From positions 1 to 49,525 of the forward strand of contig JABDBQ010000017.1 in the NCBI GenBank assembly GCA_013288555.1: a stretch of 49,525 bases of DNA, in the 5' to 3' direction. This DNA comes from Bacteroidota bacterium. Its GTDB lineage: Bacteria; Bacteroidota; Bacteroidia; CAILMK01. Positions 25,095 through 34,575 of this stretch are shown here, in pieces (the first letter of the stretch is position 1; each line of letters opens with the position of its first letter). A program made the position numbers and the translations under genes. The notes beneath the pieces were generated by a model. It saw nothing but the letters and a program-made list of their open reading frames with translations, was not told where the DNA came from and did not search any database.

Positions 25095-25698
25095 TTTGTT
25101 CCGGATGATTTAATATGTTGTCCATGTTAAGTGTATTCAAATATATAGCGATCTGATCAAGGTCAATAATATGTTTATCACAACCCATGCCAATAGCTGA
25201 TTGTGGCATCTCCTGTGACCTGGCCGTTTTTGGACTTTGGACAATGCAGAATCCGCCCTTATTTTGGATTTTAAAAAGCCCTTTTGCTCCATCATTATTG
25301 GCGCCAGTAAGCAATATCCCAACAACTTGGTTGCCAAAAGATTCTGCAGCCGTTTCAAAAAGAATATCTATAGATGGCCTCGAAAAATTGATAGGCTCTG
25401 AATAACTATAACTGAAAGTACCGTCAGGTTCAATAAGCAGATGATAATCAGACGGAGCGATGTAAACATGACCGTCGCAAATCTGTTCCTTATCAAGAGG
25501 TTCATTAACAATTAAATTAGTATGTCTTGATAAAATGTCAGGGAGCAGTGTCTGAATACCTCTTTGCTGGTGTAAGACGAATGCAATAGGAATATGAAAA
25601 TCAGGACTCAGTCCGGAAAGTATTTTCATAAATGCATCCATTCCACCATTTGAGCCCCCCACAACAATCAGATTGTATATTGTTTTAGTATTCTTCAT
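25087..25698 (-). CDS. cheB: Stand-alone CheB-type protein-glutamate methylesterase
   Basis: This 203 aa protein consists of a CheB catalytic domain without the usual N-terminal receiver. CheB removes methyl groups from glutamates of chemoreceptors or, in such operons, of kinase coiled coils. The catalytic triad is S16 (VVGGSNGG; the canonical form is GASTGG), H43 (FVLHQQRG) and D136 (TGANNDGAKGL). The C-terminal MPQSAIGMGCDKHI matches the family MP.sAi.tG.v segment. It lies 14 bp after cheR and overlaps the receiver-kinase gene by 8 nt. With no receptor nearby, its substrate is more likely the coiled coil of the giant hybrid kinase, which is an inference. Confidence 0.9.
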   Translation of the reverse strand: MKNTKTIYNLIVVGGSNGGMDAFMKILSGLSPDFHIPIAFVLHQQRGIQTLLPDILSRHTNLIVNEPLDKEQICDGHVYIAPSDYHLLIEPDGTFSYSYSEPINFSRPSIDILFETAAESFGNQVVGILLTGANNDGAKGLFKIQNKGGFCIVQSPKTARSQEMPQSAIGMGCDKHIIDLDQIAIYLNTLNMDNILNHPEQNG

Positions 25699-25712
25699 GT
25701 TATTGTGGATAA

Positions 25713-26525
25713 TTATTCAATCCTGCGATAAATTTTTTCTTTTTTATCAATGACTTCAAATTTGTCTCTTAAACTGCTGAATTGTAGAGTTTCTTTAGAA
25801 CCAAGTCCAAGATAACCAAGCGGCACAAGGCTTTCATAAAACAAATTTAATACACGTTCCTGCAAGTCTTTATTGAAATATATTAAAACATTGCGACAAA
25901 CAATAAAGTTAAACTCATTGAAAGATCCATCACTTACAAGATTGTGTTGTGAGAAAACAATATTTTTTTTTAGGCCTGCATTTATGATTGCCATGTTATA
26001 ATGTGCTGTATAATAATCAGAAAAAGAATTATTTCCCCCTGATTTGATATAATTTGAAGTATAATCTTTCATTAGTTTCATACTATAAGTTCCTTCCCTG
26101 GCCTGCATTAATACTTCAGAATTTATGTCAGTGGCATAAATAGTGGTTTTCATTAAGTTACTTTCTTCAAGCATGATTGCCATTGAATAGGCTTCTTCTC
26201 CGGTTGAACAGCCGGCATGCCATATTTTGCAATGCGGATATGTGGCTAAATGAGGGAACAAGTTTTCTTTTACCGATTTAAAAAAGGATGGATCCCGGAA
26301 CATTTCAGTGATATTGACTGTGACCTGCAATACAAAATCCGTAAAAAGTATATGATCATTAATTAAATGGTGCTTGAGGTCGAAATAATTTTCAATTCTG
26401 TGAATCTCGCAGAACCTAATGACCCTCCTTTTAATAGAAGCCTGCGAATAGTTTGTAAAATCATATCCGTACCTGTTTTTTACCTGATACAGCAATTGAT
26501 CTATTTCCGGGTCACTTATTTCCAT
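25713..26525 (-). CDS. cheR: CheR-type protein-glutamate O-methyltransferase
   Basis: This 270 aa SAM-dependent methyltransferase has the CheR N-terminal helical domain (about 1-70, YGYDFTNYSQASIKRRVIRF). The catalytic domain follows with TEMFRDPSFF, the SAM-binding HAGCSTGEEAYSMAI, YATDINSEVL, FIVCRNVLIYF and a C-terminal strand. All key motifs look intact. It would methylate glutamates, opposing the CheB encoded 14 bp downstream. The gene is 56 bp after the hybrid kinase on the same strand. The four genes look like one operon, matching the CheB/CheR-sensor-kinase clusters of Bacteroidota, which are linked to stress responses rather than swimming. Confidence 0.92.
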   Translation of the reverse strand: MEISDPEIDQLLYQVKNRYGYDFTNYSQASIKRRVIRFCEIHRIENYFDLKHHLINDHILFTDFVLQVTVNITEMFRDPSFFKSVKENLFPHLATYPHCKIWHAGCSTGEEAYSMAIMLEESNLMKTTIYATDINSEVLMQAREGTYSMKLMKDYTSNYIKSGGNNSFSDYYTAHYNMAIINAGLKKNIVFSQHNLVSDGSFNEFNFIVCRNVLIYFNKDLQERVLNLFYESLVPLGYLGLGSKETLQFSSLRDKFEVIDKKEKIYRRIE

Positions 26526-26581
26526 TTTTGGTTTGGGTTCTATGATTATCAGGGTTTTTTAGTTGCATCAGGATAAAAATA

Positions 26582-29500
26582 TCACGATAGCCAAACCCTG
26601 ATCAAGGACATTAATTTGTTTACATCAACAGGTTTTGATATGTAGTCGGATGCTCCGGCCTCAATGCTTTTTTCACGGTCACCTTTCATGGCCTTTGCCG
26701 TTAAGGCAATAATTGGAAGGTTTTTGTATTGATCCTGCATTTTTATTTTCGCTGTGGCCTCATATCCATCCATTTCCGGCATCATTATGTCCATTAAAAC
26801 AAGATCGATCCCTTCTGTTTCTGAAAGTTTTTTCAGTGCTTCTTTTCCATCATTTGCCACAACTACCATAAGTTCAGATTCTTCCAATGCTTTTGATAAG
26901 GCAAAGATGTTGCGCATGTCATCATCCACAAGCAATATTTTTTTTCCCTTTAATGAAGCCTGGTCTGTGAACGATTTTCTGGTTTTTAAAGTGGGGAATT
27001 CTGATGCTTTTTCTTCCCTCACTTTTTTTAGGAATAGTGTAGTTTCGTCAAGCAACCTGTCCTGCGATTTCGCAGATTTTACAATGATGGCGTCAGAATA
27101 CCTGCTCAGTTCTTCGTTTTCTTTCCGGTTAAGTTCTTTTCCGGTGTAAATAATGATATTGATTTGTGTCAGATCAGGGTCAAGTTTTATTTTTTTAATG
27201 AGATCCATTCCACTGATATCCGGTAGGTTAAGATCTGTCACAATCAAATCCGGTATTCTATCAGAGATTCTTTCAAAAGCTTCTTCTCCCGTGCGGGCAA
27301 ATACACATTCTATCCCTTTATTAGCAAAGGCTTTCTTCAATACAAGGGTCTGGATTTCGCTGTCTTCAATTATCAATGCCAACTGTTGCTTTTCCAGTTT
27401 TGTGGCACTCATTTTTTCAAAAAGTGCATTCAATTGATCTGTTTTAATTGGTTTTTCAAGAAATTCTACAGCAGGTGATTCCTGTATGAGTTTCTTTTCT
27501 ATACCATTGCCCGAAATAATATGGACTGGAATGTCTTTTATCTGTGGCTCTTCTTTCATTTTCTGCATTACTTCCCAACCGTTCATACCAGGCAACCCGA
27601 TATCCAACAGGATGGCATCAGGTAGCAATTCCCTTATTTTTTCAAGGCCTTCATCTCCTCTTGTAGCAATTTTAGCATCAAAGCCTTTTTCCTGGGCCTG
27701 TTTTTTTAATATTTTTCCGAATTGAATATCATCTTCTATTATAAGAATAAGCTTTTTGAGGCGTATCGGTTTAGTTTCCGGTTTTTTATTTTCGAAATAA
27801 GTGTCATTATCTTTAGCCAAAATTGGAACATCGGGGGATATTATGTCTTGATCCTGACTCACTTCACTTTCTATCTTAAAACTACTTGCTACATCATTTG
27901 ACGCTGCGGAATTGGGATCAAAAACCATGGGCAGGATTAAAGTAAATGAACTTCCTTTTGCCGGTTCACTTTCCAATTGCAGCTCGCCACCCAAGATGAG
28001 GGCCAGCTCTTTAGAAATAGATAAGCCTAGTCCTGTGCCTCCATATTTCCGGCTGGTAGAACCATCAGCCTGGCGAAATGCTTCAAAAATAAGTTGTTGT
28101 TTTTCTTCGGAAATGCCTATTCCTGAATCTTTTACCTGGAAGCATATATTTTTTGCCGACTTTATTAAATATGGGTTTTTAACTGAAAATCCATTACCGG
28201 CATGCAAAATATTCAGGTCGACTGTCCCAAGCTTTGGTGTAAATTTAAAAGCATTTGAAAGGAGGTTCTTTAGTATTTGCTCCGTTCTTACCTTATCACC
28301 TGTAAATTCACTGGCCAGGCCAGGTTCTATATTTATCCTCAACTGAATTTCTTTTTCCTTTGCCAGCTCCCGGAACAAAGATTCCATTGTGTATTGAATA
28401 TCAGCAATAGGAACTGCTTCAATTTCAAGGTCTATTTTCCGTGATTCGATTTTAGAAAGATCAAGAATGTCGTTAATCAGGTTGAGCAAATCAGCACCAG
28501 AACGTTGGATTACATTCGTAAATTCAACCTGTTTTGGGGTCAGAGGATTTTCTTTGTTCTCACCGAGTAATTTTGATAAAATAAGGATGCTATTAAGAGG
28601 CGTTCTCAGTTCATGTGACATATTTGCCAGGAACTCGGACTTGTACCGGCTGATTACCTCAAGTTCTTCTGCTTTGATTTTCAAGGCAGCCCTGGCGCTC
28701 TCCAGTTCTTCATTTCTCAAGGCCATTGCTGCATTCTGTTCTTCGAGCAAATTGGTTTTTTCTTCCATTTCTGCATTAGTATGCATCAATTCCTCTTGTT
28801 GCACTCTTAGTTCCTCCTCAGAAGCCTGTAGAAGGTCTCCTTTTTCCATGAGTTCTTCATTGCCTACCCTTAGTTCTTCTTCCTGGGTTTTCAGACGCTC
28901 ATTCATTTCAAGGGTTTCTTTAAGCAGGTCATCTGTTTTTGCCCTCCTGTTCATCAGGTCAATAGATGCTGCAAAAACTGCATTTGCTTTTTCGATAAAT
29001 TCTTTTTCCGTTTCCGTAAAATCTTTCAAAGAAGCCATTTCCAAAACGCCAATGAGATCATTCTGGAATAAAAGGGGCGTTATTAATATCTGGGAAGGCT
29101 TTGCTTCGCCCAATGATGAATTGATCTTTAAATAATCTGCAGGAATGCCTTTGAGCTCCATTGACTTTTGTTCCAAAGCCACCTGACCTACCAGGCTTTC
29201 ACCGAATTGATAGGCCCTTTTTGATTTACCTGGTTCTGTAGCGTATCCGGCCACCTGCTCCAGAAAATTAATTCCTTTCTCATCTTCCATGACTTTGAAG
29301 AGGCTTGATTGCCCGGCGCCAACATATTTTGAGACAAAAGTCAGGACTGTAGTATAGAATTTCACATGGTCATTTTCCCTCACCCGCAACAACTGCCCCA
29401 TTTCTGCAATTCCGGTATTGATCCAAACCCGTTTTCTGTCCTCTTCTGCCGCAGCATTAAGCTGCTCTTCTACATGCTTTTTCTCTGTAATATCCGTAGA

Positions 29501-30847
29501 GATAATCAGGTAACCAAAAACAGTTCCATCGTCATTTTTTAAAGCTGTAATTGATGACGAAAGGATTAGTTTGTTCCCGGTTTTCGTAGTTACAACCCAT
29601 TCGTTTACCTCTTCACCTATTTCTGCTTTTGCAACAAATATGTCAAAACCAGATGAAACAGGTCTTCCAAGTTCCATACTTAATGCCCTTGCCGATGCCA
29701 CAAGTTGTTTTTTGGATATGATATCATGTGGACCCAGTTTACCAATGGCTTCTTCTGCTGTATAGCCAAGCATTTTTTCAGAACCCCTGTTAAAGGAACT
29801 TACGAGTCCGTCCAACCCGATAGAAATAATGGAATAATTCGCGCCTTCAATGATGGCAGTCTGTTGTGCATTTAGCCGCAAAATTTTCTCTTCAAGGAGT
29901 TTGGTAGCAGAAATATCATGGATAAAAATAGCTGCTCCACTTGCTTTACCATCTTGCAAGACAGGATTGAATGATGTTTCCAGATACCTCACCTCAGCGT
30001 TTGGTAAAATATGTTTATTCTCCACCATAACTCTTTCCCCGGCAAAAGCCCTGTCAATAAATGTGGACCAATCCTTGAAATGCTGGGGTAATTCTTTATT
30101 TTCATTAATAAGCTCAACGATGTTTGAACCAATCCTGGATTTATCTCCGCTTCTCTTAAATGCCTGCGCTAAAACATTGTTCATTGCAAGTATTTCGTAT
30201 TTTGTATTTATCAGCATGATAACATCATTTGTATTGTCAATAATCGCCTTTGTATTATTCCTTTCTGTTTCAAGGAACTTTTCCGAATTACTGCTTATCG
30301 TAATCAGATAATATATAAAAAGCAAACTCGCAGTAACCGCACCGAAAAAAGTAGCTATACTTATCACCGACTGCTGATCAGGTAAAATGCTGGGTATGAG
30401 AAATATCTTGTAGTGAGTTGCCTCGCCCCAGATTAATAAAACTAATGAAATATTAAATACGATAAAGACCTTAAAAACCTCTTTGAAGTCGAAAAGAATA
30501 AAAATGCCAATGAATAAAGGGAAGTATAAAGCCCTGATATTTGAATCATGCCCGAGCGACGACCCGAGATAAAAAATAAACAAGTTTGCAATCAAAAAAA
30601 GAGATATTCTGGCAGCGTTAAAATAGTGGAAGCGATTTAATAACTGAACTCCCGCAAGTGCTATTACAATTCCAAAACTAAATGCGGACAGGATGTAAAA
30701 ATGCAGAATTAAAAAAAAGATAGCATAAAGGCATACTGCAGAAATCGCCAATAAAGTAATCAAATGTGTCAGCCGCACCTTTCTGTCAAAACCTGTCATT
30801 ATTTTTGCGTCTGGTTTAGTTGATTGGGCAGAGGTTGTCTTGCTCAT
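26582..30847 (-). CDS. Giant membrane hybrid histidine kinase (6 TM, PAS-PAS-GAF, coiled coil, HisKA-HATPase, three REC)
   Basis: The protein is 1421 aa. Residues about 25-185 contain six membrane helices. PAS-like domains are at about 198-315 and 325-457, and a GAF domain at about 478-630. A heptad-rich coiled coil, full of Glu and Gln (TQEEELRVGNEELMEKG), spans about 640-735. HisKA follows with H745 (NMSHELRTPLN), then HATPase at about 840-975 with N-box NLLSNAFKF and GTGLGLSISK. Three receivers have phospho-acceptors D1082 (LLDIGLPGMNGW), D1205 (VTDLNLPDISGMD) and D1353 (LMDIMMPEMDGYE). It is the first gene of the cheR-cheB-receiver kinase operon. The coiled coil is a candidate methylation region for the neighbouring CheR/CheB. 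The signal sensed is unknown. Confidence 0.93.
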   Translation of the reverse strand: MSKTTSAQSTKPDAKIMTGFDRKVRLTHLITLLAISAVCLYAIFFLILHFYILSAFSFGIVIALAGVQLLNRFHYFNAARISLFLIANLFIFYLGSSLGHDSNIRALYFPLFIGIFILFDFKEVFKVFIVFNISLVLLIWGEATHYKIFLIPSILPDQQSVISIATFFGAVTASLLFIYYLITISSNSEKFLETERNNTKAIIDNTNDVIMLINTKYEILAMNNVLAQAFKRSGDKSRIGSNIVELINENKELPQHFKDWSTFIDRAFAGERVMVENKHILPNAEVRYLETSFNPVLQDGKASGAAIFIHDISATKLLEEKILRLNAQQTAIIEGANYSIISIGLDGLVSSFNRGSEKMLGYTAEEAIGKLGPHDIISKKQLVASARALSMELGRPVSSGFDIFVAKAEIGEEVNEWVVTTKTGNKLILSSSITALKNDDGTVFGYLIISTDITEKKHVEEQLNAAAEEDRKRVWINTGIAEMGQLLRVRENDHVKFYTTVLTFVSKYVGAGQSSLFKVMEDEKGINFLEQVAGYATEPGKSKRAYQFGESLVGQVALEQKSMELKGIPADYLKINSSLGEAKPSQILITPLLFQNDLIGVLEMASLKDFTETEKEFIEKANAVFAASIDLMNRRAKTDDLLKETLEMNERLKTQEEELRVGNEELMEKGDLLQASEEELRVQQEELMHTNAEMEEKTNLLEEQNAAMALRNEELESARAALKIKAEELEVISRYKSEFLANMSHELRTPLNSILILSKLLGENKENPLTPKQVEFTNVIQRSGADLLNLINDILDLSKIESRKIDLEIEAVPIADIQYTMESLFRELAKEKEIQLRINIEPGLASEFTGDKVRTEQILKNLLSNAFKFTPKLGTVDLNILHAGNGFSVKNPYLIKSAKNICFQVKDSGIGISEEKQQLIFEAFRQADGSTSRKYGGTGLGLSISKELALILGGELQLESEPAKGSSFTLILPMVFDPNSAASNDVASSFKIESEVSQDQDIISPDVPILAKDNDTYFENKKPETKPIRLKKLILIIEDDIQFGKILKKQAQEKGFDAKIATRGDEGLEKIRELLPDAILLDIGLPGMNGWEVMQKMKEEPQIKDIPVHIISGNGIEKKLIQESPAVEFLEKPIKTDQLNALFEKMSATKLEKQQLALIIEDSEIQTLVLKKAFANKGIECVFARTGEEAFERISDRIPDLIVTDLNLPDISGMDLIKKIKLDPDLTQINIIIYTGKELNRKENEELSRYSDAIIVKSAKSQDRLLDETTLFLKKVREEKASEFPTLKTRKSFTDQASLKGKKILLVDDDMRNIFALSKALEESELMVVVANDGKEALKKLSETEGIDLVLMDIMMPEMDGYEATAKIKMQDQYKNLPIIALTAKAMKGDREKSIEAGASDYISKPVDVNKLMSLIRVWLS

Positions 30848-30904
30848 AATTCCCGGTGGTTTTTATAAAATCAAATGCAAGCTAATACATTATGAAACGA
30901 ACTA

Positions 30905-30912
30905 CAAAAGTA
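30905..30912 (-). promoter_or_regulatory. -7-like promoter element for the signalling operon
   Basis: The minus strand reads TACTTTTG, fitting TAnnTTTG, 58 bp before the hybrid kinase ATG, in the region shared with divergent coaD. No -33 partner was identified. Confidence 0.3.
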
Positions 30913-30976
30913 TTTGAGGTTAGTTGATTCATGTTTTGTTTATTTCTATTTAACTTGCCGTGAAATTGAAACATAG

Positions 30977-31465
30977 ATGCCTCAATCAGCCGTATTCCCC
31001 GGTTCGTTCGATCCTATTACGCTCGGACATACTGATATTGTAGAACGTGCTTCAAAAATTTTTGATAAAGTTTATGTAGCAATTGGTCAGAATACAACCA
31101 AGACAACATTGTTTCCATTTGGGAAACGAATGGAGATCGTGTCCAAGGTGTTTGTAAACATACCGGGTGTCGAAGTATTAAGTTATGAGGGACTTACGGT
31201 AGAAATATGTCGAAAACTTGGTGCAAAATATGTAGTGAGGGGATTGCGCTCAGGAACTGATTTTGACTATGAACGTAATATTGCCTTGATGAACAGTAAA
31301 TTATACCCTGATATTGAAACGGTTTTTTTTATCAGCAACCCCGATTATGCGGGCATTTCTTCTACTATAGTTCGTGAGATATATAAGTTTGGCGGAGATA
31401 TATCAAATTTTGTACCTGATATTGTTTCCGACTATATCGGAAAAATGGATCGGGCTGTTTATTGA
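30977..31465 (+). CDS. coaD: Pantetheine-phosphate adenylyltransferase
   Basis: This 162 aa cytosolic enzyme transfers AMP from ATP to 4'-phosphopantetheine to make dephospho-CoA. The nucleotidyltransferase motif GSFDPITLGH (with H18) and VRGLRSGTDFDYE, which binds phosphopantetheine, are typical of bacterial CoaD. The C-terminal ISSTIVREI, which binds the ATP phosphates, is also present. The length is normal. It starts at ATG 30977. It is divergent from the signalling operon and converges on a small exported-protein gene with a 12 bp gap. Confidence 0.95.
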   Translation: MPQSAVFPGSFDPITLGHTDIVERASKIFDKVYVAIGQNTTKTTLFPFGKRMEIVSKVFVNIPGVEVLSYEGLTVEICRKLGAKYVVRGLRSGTDFDYERNIALMNSKLYPDIETVFFISNPDYAGISSTIVREIYKFGGDISNFVPDIVSDYIGKMDRAVY

Positions 31466-31477
31466 CAGTCGTTTATC

Positions 31478-31801
31478 TTATGGTTTCTTTTTAAAAATAA
31501 ATGAATAGATTGGATTCAAATTGCTATAGCTCATTGCATAATGCTCCAAAATAAAGCCTTTTGTTTCCATTTTTGATGTGATCTGAATAATAACCTGTGG
31601 GTCGGATATGCCTTTGTCAAATTTCATTTCCTCCGCGATCCCATCCGAATTTGCAAAAACGGCATAGCGACTGGGGCCACCATAAAGATTTACTGCAGTA
31701 TAACTTCCTGTCTGATCTGGCACAGTTTTAAACGCCCAAATAACAGATATAGAGGAAGTTACTAATAAAGTTCCGATAATAAACAAGATCCCTTTTTTCA
31801 T
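31478..31801 (-). CDS. Small hypothetical exported protein
   Basis: This 107 aa protein begins at ATG 31799-31801. Residues 1-24 form a hydrophobic N-terminal helix (GILFIIGTLLVTSSISVIWAF) that is either a signal peptide or a membrane anchor. The remaining 80 residues are mixed alpha/beta (VNLYGGPSRYAVFANSDG, QVIIQITSKMETKGFILEHY) with no recognised family. The gene is solitary and downstream of convergent coaD. The function is unknown. Confidence 0.65.
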   Translation of the reverse strand: MKKGILFIIGTLLVTSSISVIWAFKTVPDQTGSYTAVNLYGGPSRYAVFANSDGIAEEMKFDKGISDPQVIIQITSKMETKGFILEHYAMSYSNLNPIYSFIFKKKP

Positions 31802-32259
31802 TTTTTATGTTTTGTCAGGCAATTTATAAAATATCATGGGATTGTGGCAAATGAATTCTTCATCTAAGTAATAGCTTTTATTCGTTTCGATTTTCTTTAA
31901 CAGCATTAAACTTTATAATTTATTTTTATCTAATAATTGAGTTAAATGCGACTGCTATGAGGCGACGACATTTAAAATAGCTATTGGTTTAGCTGCCAGT
32001 ATTGTGAGATATTTTACTTGAGTTGATAAGAAATTCATATTTTAACTATTTTTTTAAGTTAAATACCGATTGAATGTTAAAAAACTTGAGCATTTCCGAA
32101 GAAGATTTTTAGAATTGCGTTCCAAAAAAGGACAAAGCGGTAAACCTCACACGTACAGATTCTTCCCCTGGTAATTATCCAGATATTGTTTTGCTGTTTG
32201 TAAGTGCGTTAAAGGAGCAGCTTCGTCCTGTTAATTTCAGGTTATTTTTTAAATATCTC
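31802..32259. other. Gene-free AT-rich spacer
   Basis: In this 458 bp stretch no gene can be supported. A plus-strand frame, MLKNLSISEEDF, then a stop, then about 45 open codons, runs near 32073-32250. It has no recognisable similarity and I treat it as chance or a decayed remnant. No clear repeat or RNA was seen. Confidence 0.45.
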
Positions 32260-34575
32260 TTAAAATCGCACAATTTTTTCAATTCTGGAGTTTTCCCCAC
32301 AAAGGACTTTAATGTAATATATATCCGGATTTAGATTATTCAGATTTAAACTTATAATATTTGATTTTTCAAAGAATTGCGTAAAAATGATTTTGCCAAT
32401 CATATCCGTTATCTGAACCTCTGTAATTAGTTCATTTGCAGCAATGTTCAGAGTTCCTGAGGTGGGGTTAGGATATATACTGACATCGTTGGAATTTAGA
32501 TTTTGAGGTGTCAATGAAGAACTTTCTTCAATATCCTGCACACTCCTGGGAATAATATAATAACCAGTTAAATAAGGCTTTGTGGAATCAAACTGGCTTC
32601 CAATACCAATAATATCAAAAAAACCGGATGGTTTAGCAGCATTTAGATACAGATTGGTAGAACTTAATATATTTATGTCAATAGTGTCACCAGAATTGTT
32701 ATGTGCTTTCACCATAAAACTACCTTTGGCCCCTGTAGTATCCCATTTATTTAGGTTATTAAGCATAAAGCCCTTTAAAATAACAAGTTTTGATTCTGAA
32801 TTTTCGTCAAGCTGGGAGACCGTTATAGGCGAAATCTGCGTTTCTGTTGTCAGCATCGAAACGGAGTCAATTGAAAAATACGTAAGTCCGTTGGATTGCT
32901 TTACTATACCTCTTACAATAATACTATCACCGACTGAGGGGTTATATCCATCAAGAAACAAAGTGGATGAAATAGAAATTCCACCTGTTGAATCCTGTAA
33001 AACGTATTGTTCATTATTACCGATGCTTAGGTTATTGCTTTGAACAATGCCTTTCAAGTAACAATATGTATTTAGCGAGTCATCTATTCCGTTAGTTGAA
33101 TTATATGTTTTAACCTTAGTAATAGGATAAATGGGATATCCTTTGACAACATAAGACATATAGCAGTCATATGATAGAGGATTTAGTTCAATAGGGTTTC
33201 CAGGCTTTAAAGTAATGTTCTGAAAAGCCGGATCGTTTTCCATATATAGTTCAGCCCGGAAACAGGCTTTATTTTTTGGTGTATCTCCCTGTGAAACAGG
33301 ACCATAGCCTCCATCTGGGTTTACATAACGCCATACAATGTTTTTATTCGGATCCAATTCAATAAAAATCCCAGAATCAGCTTCACAAATCATGGTGTTT
33401 CCGTTTTTCAATCTTTGAACGCTTCCTTCCGTTGCAGAATAAAAATTTGTTGGTTTTGGTTCCTTGTACGTCCAGAAACTAGAATCTGGTCCATAAGAAT
33501 TATTCCCAGATATGGCGTAAGCACCGCTTTCATCCACAGGTAGTTCAATTTCTTCAGCAGAAGAAAAATTACCTCCTGGTCTTCCTGTCCCATTATTAAA
33601 GACTGTAATATGCCCACTGCCTTGTAAGCCATCAGGTATCCAGGTTACATCATGTTGTAAATACAACGTTCTTTTTCCAGAGGAAGCTCTGTTGTACGCT
33701 TCCGGATTACCCCATCTGTATAGAATATCACCCCCATGCCCTTGGTTACCTCCATTGTGAGTAGCTGCCTCATCAGTTGTGGTACTATGATCAATAATCC
33801 AGAACTCGCTCAGGCTTCTGCTGCTTATTACAACCTGGTCAAGATCTGGATTATATGCTACAGAATTTGCATGTATCCAGTCTGAATCTCCAAGTACAGC
33901 ATTGGCTTCAGTTGAATCTACATAATTGACATTTAATAATTCCGGGTGATCAGCAATAATTCCAAAATTTGGTTTTAATGCGTCTTTATCCTGGACCAGG
34001 TGATCCCATAATCGCCATTGCCATACTATTTCCGCGCTATCAGCACCGATAGGTTTAATTTCCTGTATTTTAGCACTCCAAATATTTGATCCTGCCAGTT
34101 TCGTGGAATCTCTACCAGCGGCAATAGCCTCTGCATTCGTAATTCTTTCCCATTCACAAACAAGAATATTCCCGTTAGGCATTGGATATACATCATGGTC
34201 CTGATGTGTAATACTATCCGAAATTGTATAACTCCAAAGCAGTTTCTGATTCCAGTCATAAATCTGCAACTGGCCGCCAGCACTGCCAACACTGTTAAAA
34301 TATGGATTCTGAACTTTCCCGGTTGATAATAAATTTCCGTTGGGGAGAATAAACGCATCCAGGCCAGGGTCATTATGGGTATTCCATTTATTTACAAGTT
34401 TTCCGCATTTATCAATCAGATATGTAACATCACTTGAATTTGGTGAAAAAAGTACAAAGCCATCTTGTCCACCATTGTTTTTGGTGAAAAGACCGACAGT
34501 TTGTTGCGCGAAAGTAAGAGCAGGTAAAAAAAAGGCAAAGAAAGCCGTTAAATGAATGGAAATTGATTTTTGCAT
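32260..34575 (-). CDS. T9SS-secreted arylsulfotransferase-like propeller protein with one double-OB repeat (paralogue 1)
   Basis: This 771 aa protein has a signal peptide (ISIHLTAFFAFFLPALTFAQ). About 25-480 form an arylsulfotransferase (ASST)-like beta-propeller with HDVYPMPNGNILVCEWE, DWIHANSVAYNPDLDQ, IIDHSTT, GGDILYRWGNP, LQHDVTWIPDG, NNGTGRPGGN and NGNTMICEADSG. About 486-680 hold a single repeat of the family described for its larger neighbours; its sequence matches their last repeat type (NTYCYLKGIVQS, WDTTGAKGSF, GYYIIPRS). About 697-771 form a T9SS type A sorting domain (VSIYPNPTSGTLNI, then IYYIKVLCGENSRIEKIVRF). It would be exported and anchored or released at the surface. It is the shortest of four tandem paralogues. 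Confidence 0.88.
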   Translation of the reverse strand: MQKSISIHLTAFFAFFLPALTFAQQTVGLFTKNNGGQDGFVLFSPNSSDVTYLIDKCGKLVNKWNTHNDPGLDAFILPNGNLLSTGKVQNPYFNSVGSAGGQLQIYDWNQKLLWSYTISDSITHQDHDVYPMPNGNILVCEWERITNAEAIAAGRDSTKLAGSNIWSAKIQEIKPIGADSAEIVWQWRLWDHLVQDKDALKPNFGIIADHPELLNVNYVDSTEANAVLGDSDWIHANSVAYNPDLDQVVISSRSLSEFWIIDHSTTTDEAATHNGGNQGHGGDILYRWGNPEAYNRASSGKRTLYLQHDVTWIPDGLQGSGHITVFNNGTGRPGGNFSSAEEIELPVDESGAYAISGNNSYGPDSSFWTYKEPKPTNFYSATEGSVQRLKNGNTMICEADSGIFIELDPNKNIVWRYVNPDGGYGPVSQGDTPKNKACFRAELYMENDPAFQNITLKPGNPIELNPLSYDCYMSYVVKGYPIYPITKVKTYNSTNGIDDSLNTYCYLKGIVQSNNLSIGNNEQYVLQDSTGGISISSTLFLDGYNPSVGDSIIVRGIVKQSNGLTYFSIDSVSMLTTETQISPITVSQLDENSESKLVILKGFMLNNLNKWDTTGAKGSFMVKAHNNSGDTIDINILSSTNLYLNAAKPSGFFDIIGIGSQFDSTKPYLTGYYIIPRSVQDIEESSSLTPQNLNSNDVSIYPNPTSGTLNIAANELITEVQITDMIGKIIFTQFFEKSNIISLNLNNLNPDIYYIKVLCGENSRIEKIVRF

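Noticed and set aside
23994-26525. Classical chemotaxis operon
   Set aside because: No CheA, CheW, CheY-only, receptor or flagellar gene is present, and the kinases are of the ordinary HisKA type.
27912-29135. Long plus-strand open frames (144 and 222 codons) opposite the hybrid kinase gene
   Set aside because: They are Ser/Phe-rich antisense shadows of a well-supported coding frame.
32073-32250. Possible decayed gene (MLKNLSISEEDF, stop, then about 45 open codons)
   Set aside because: There is no recognisable similarity on either side of the stop, and its length is within chance for AT-rich sequence.
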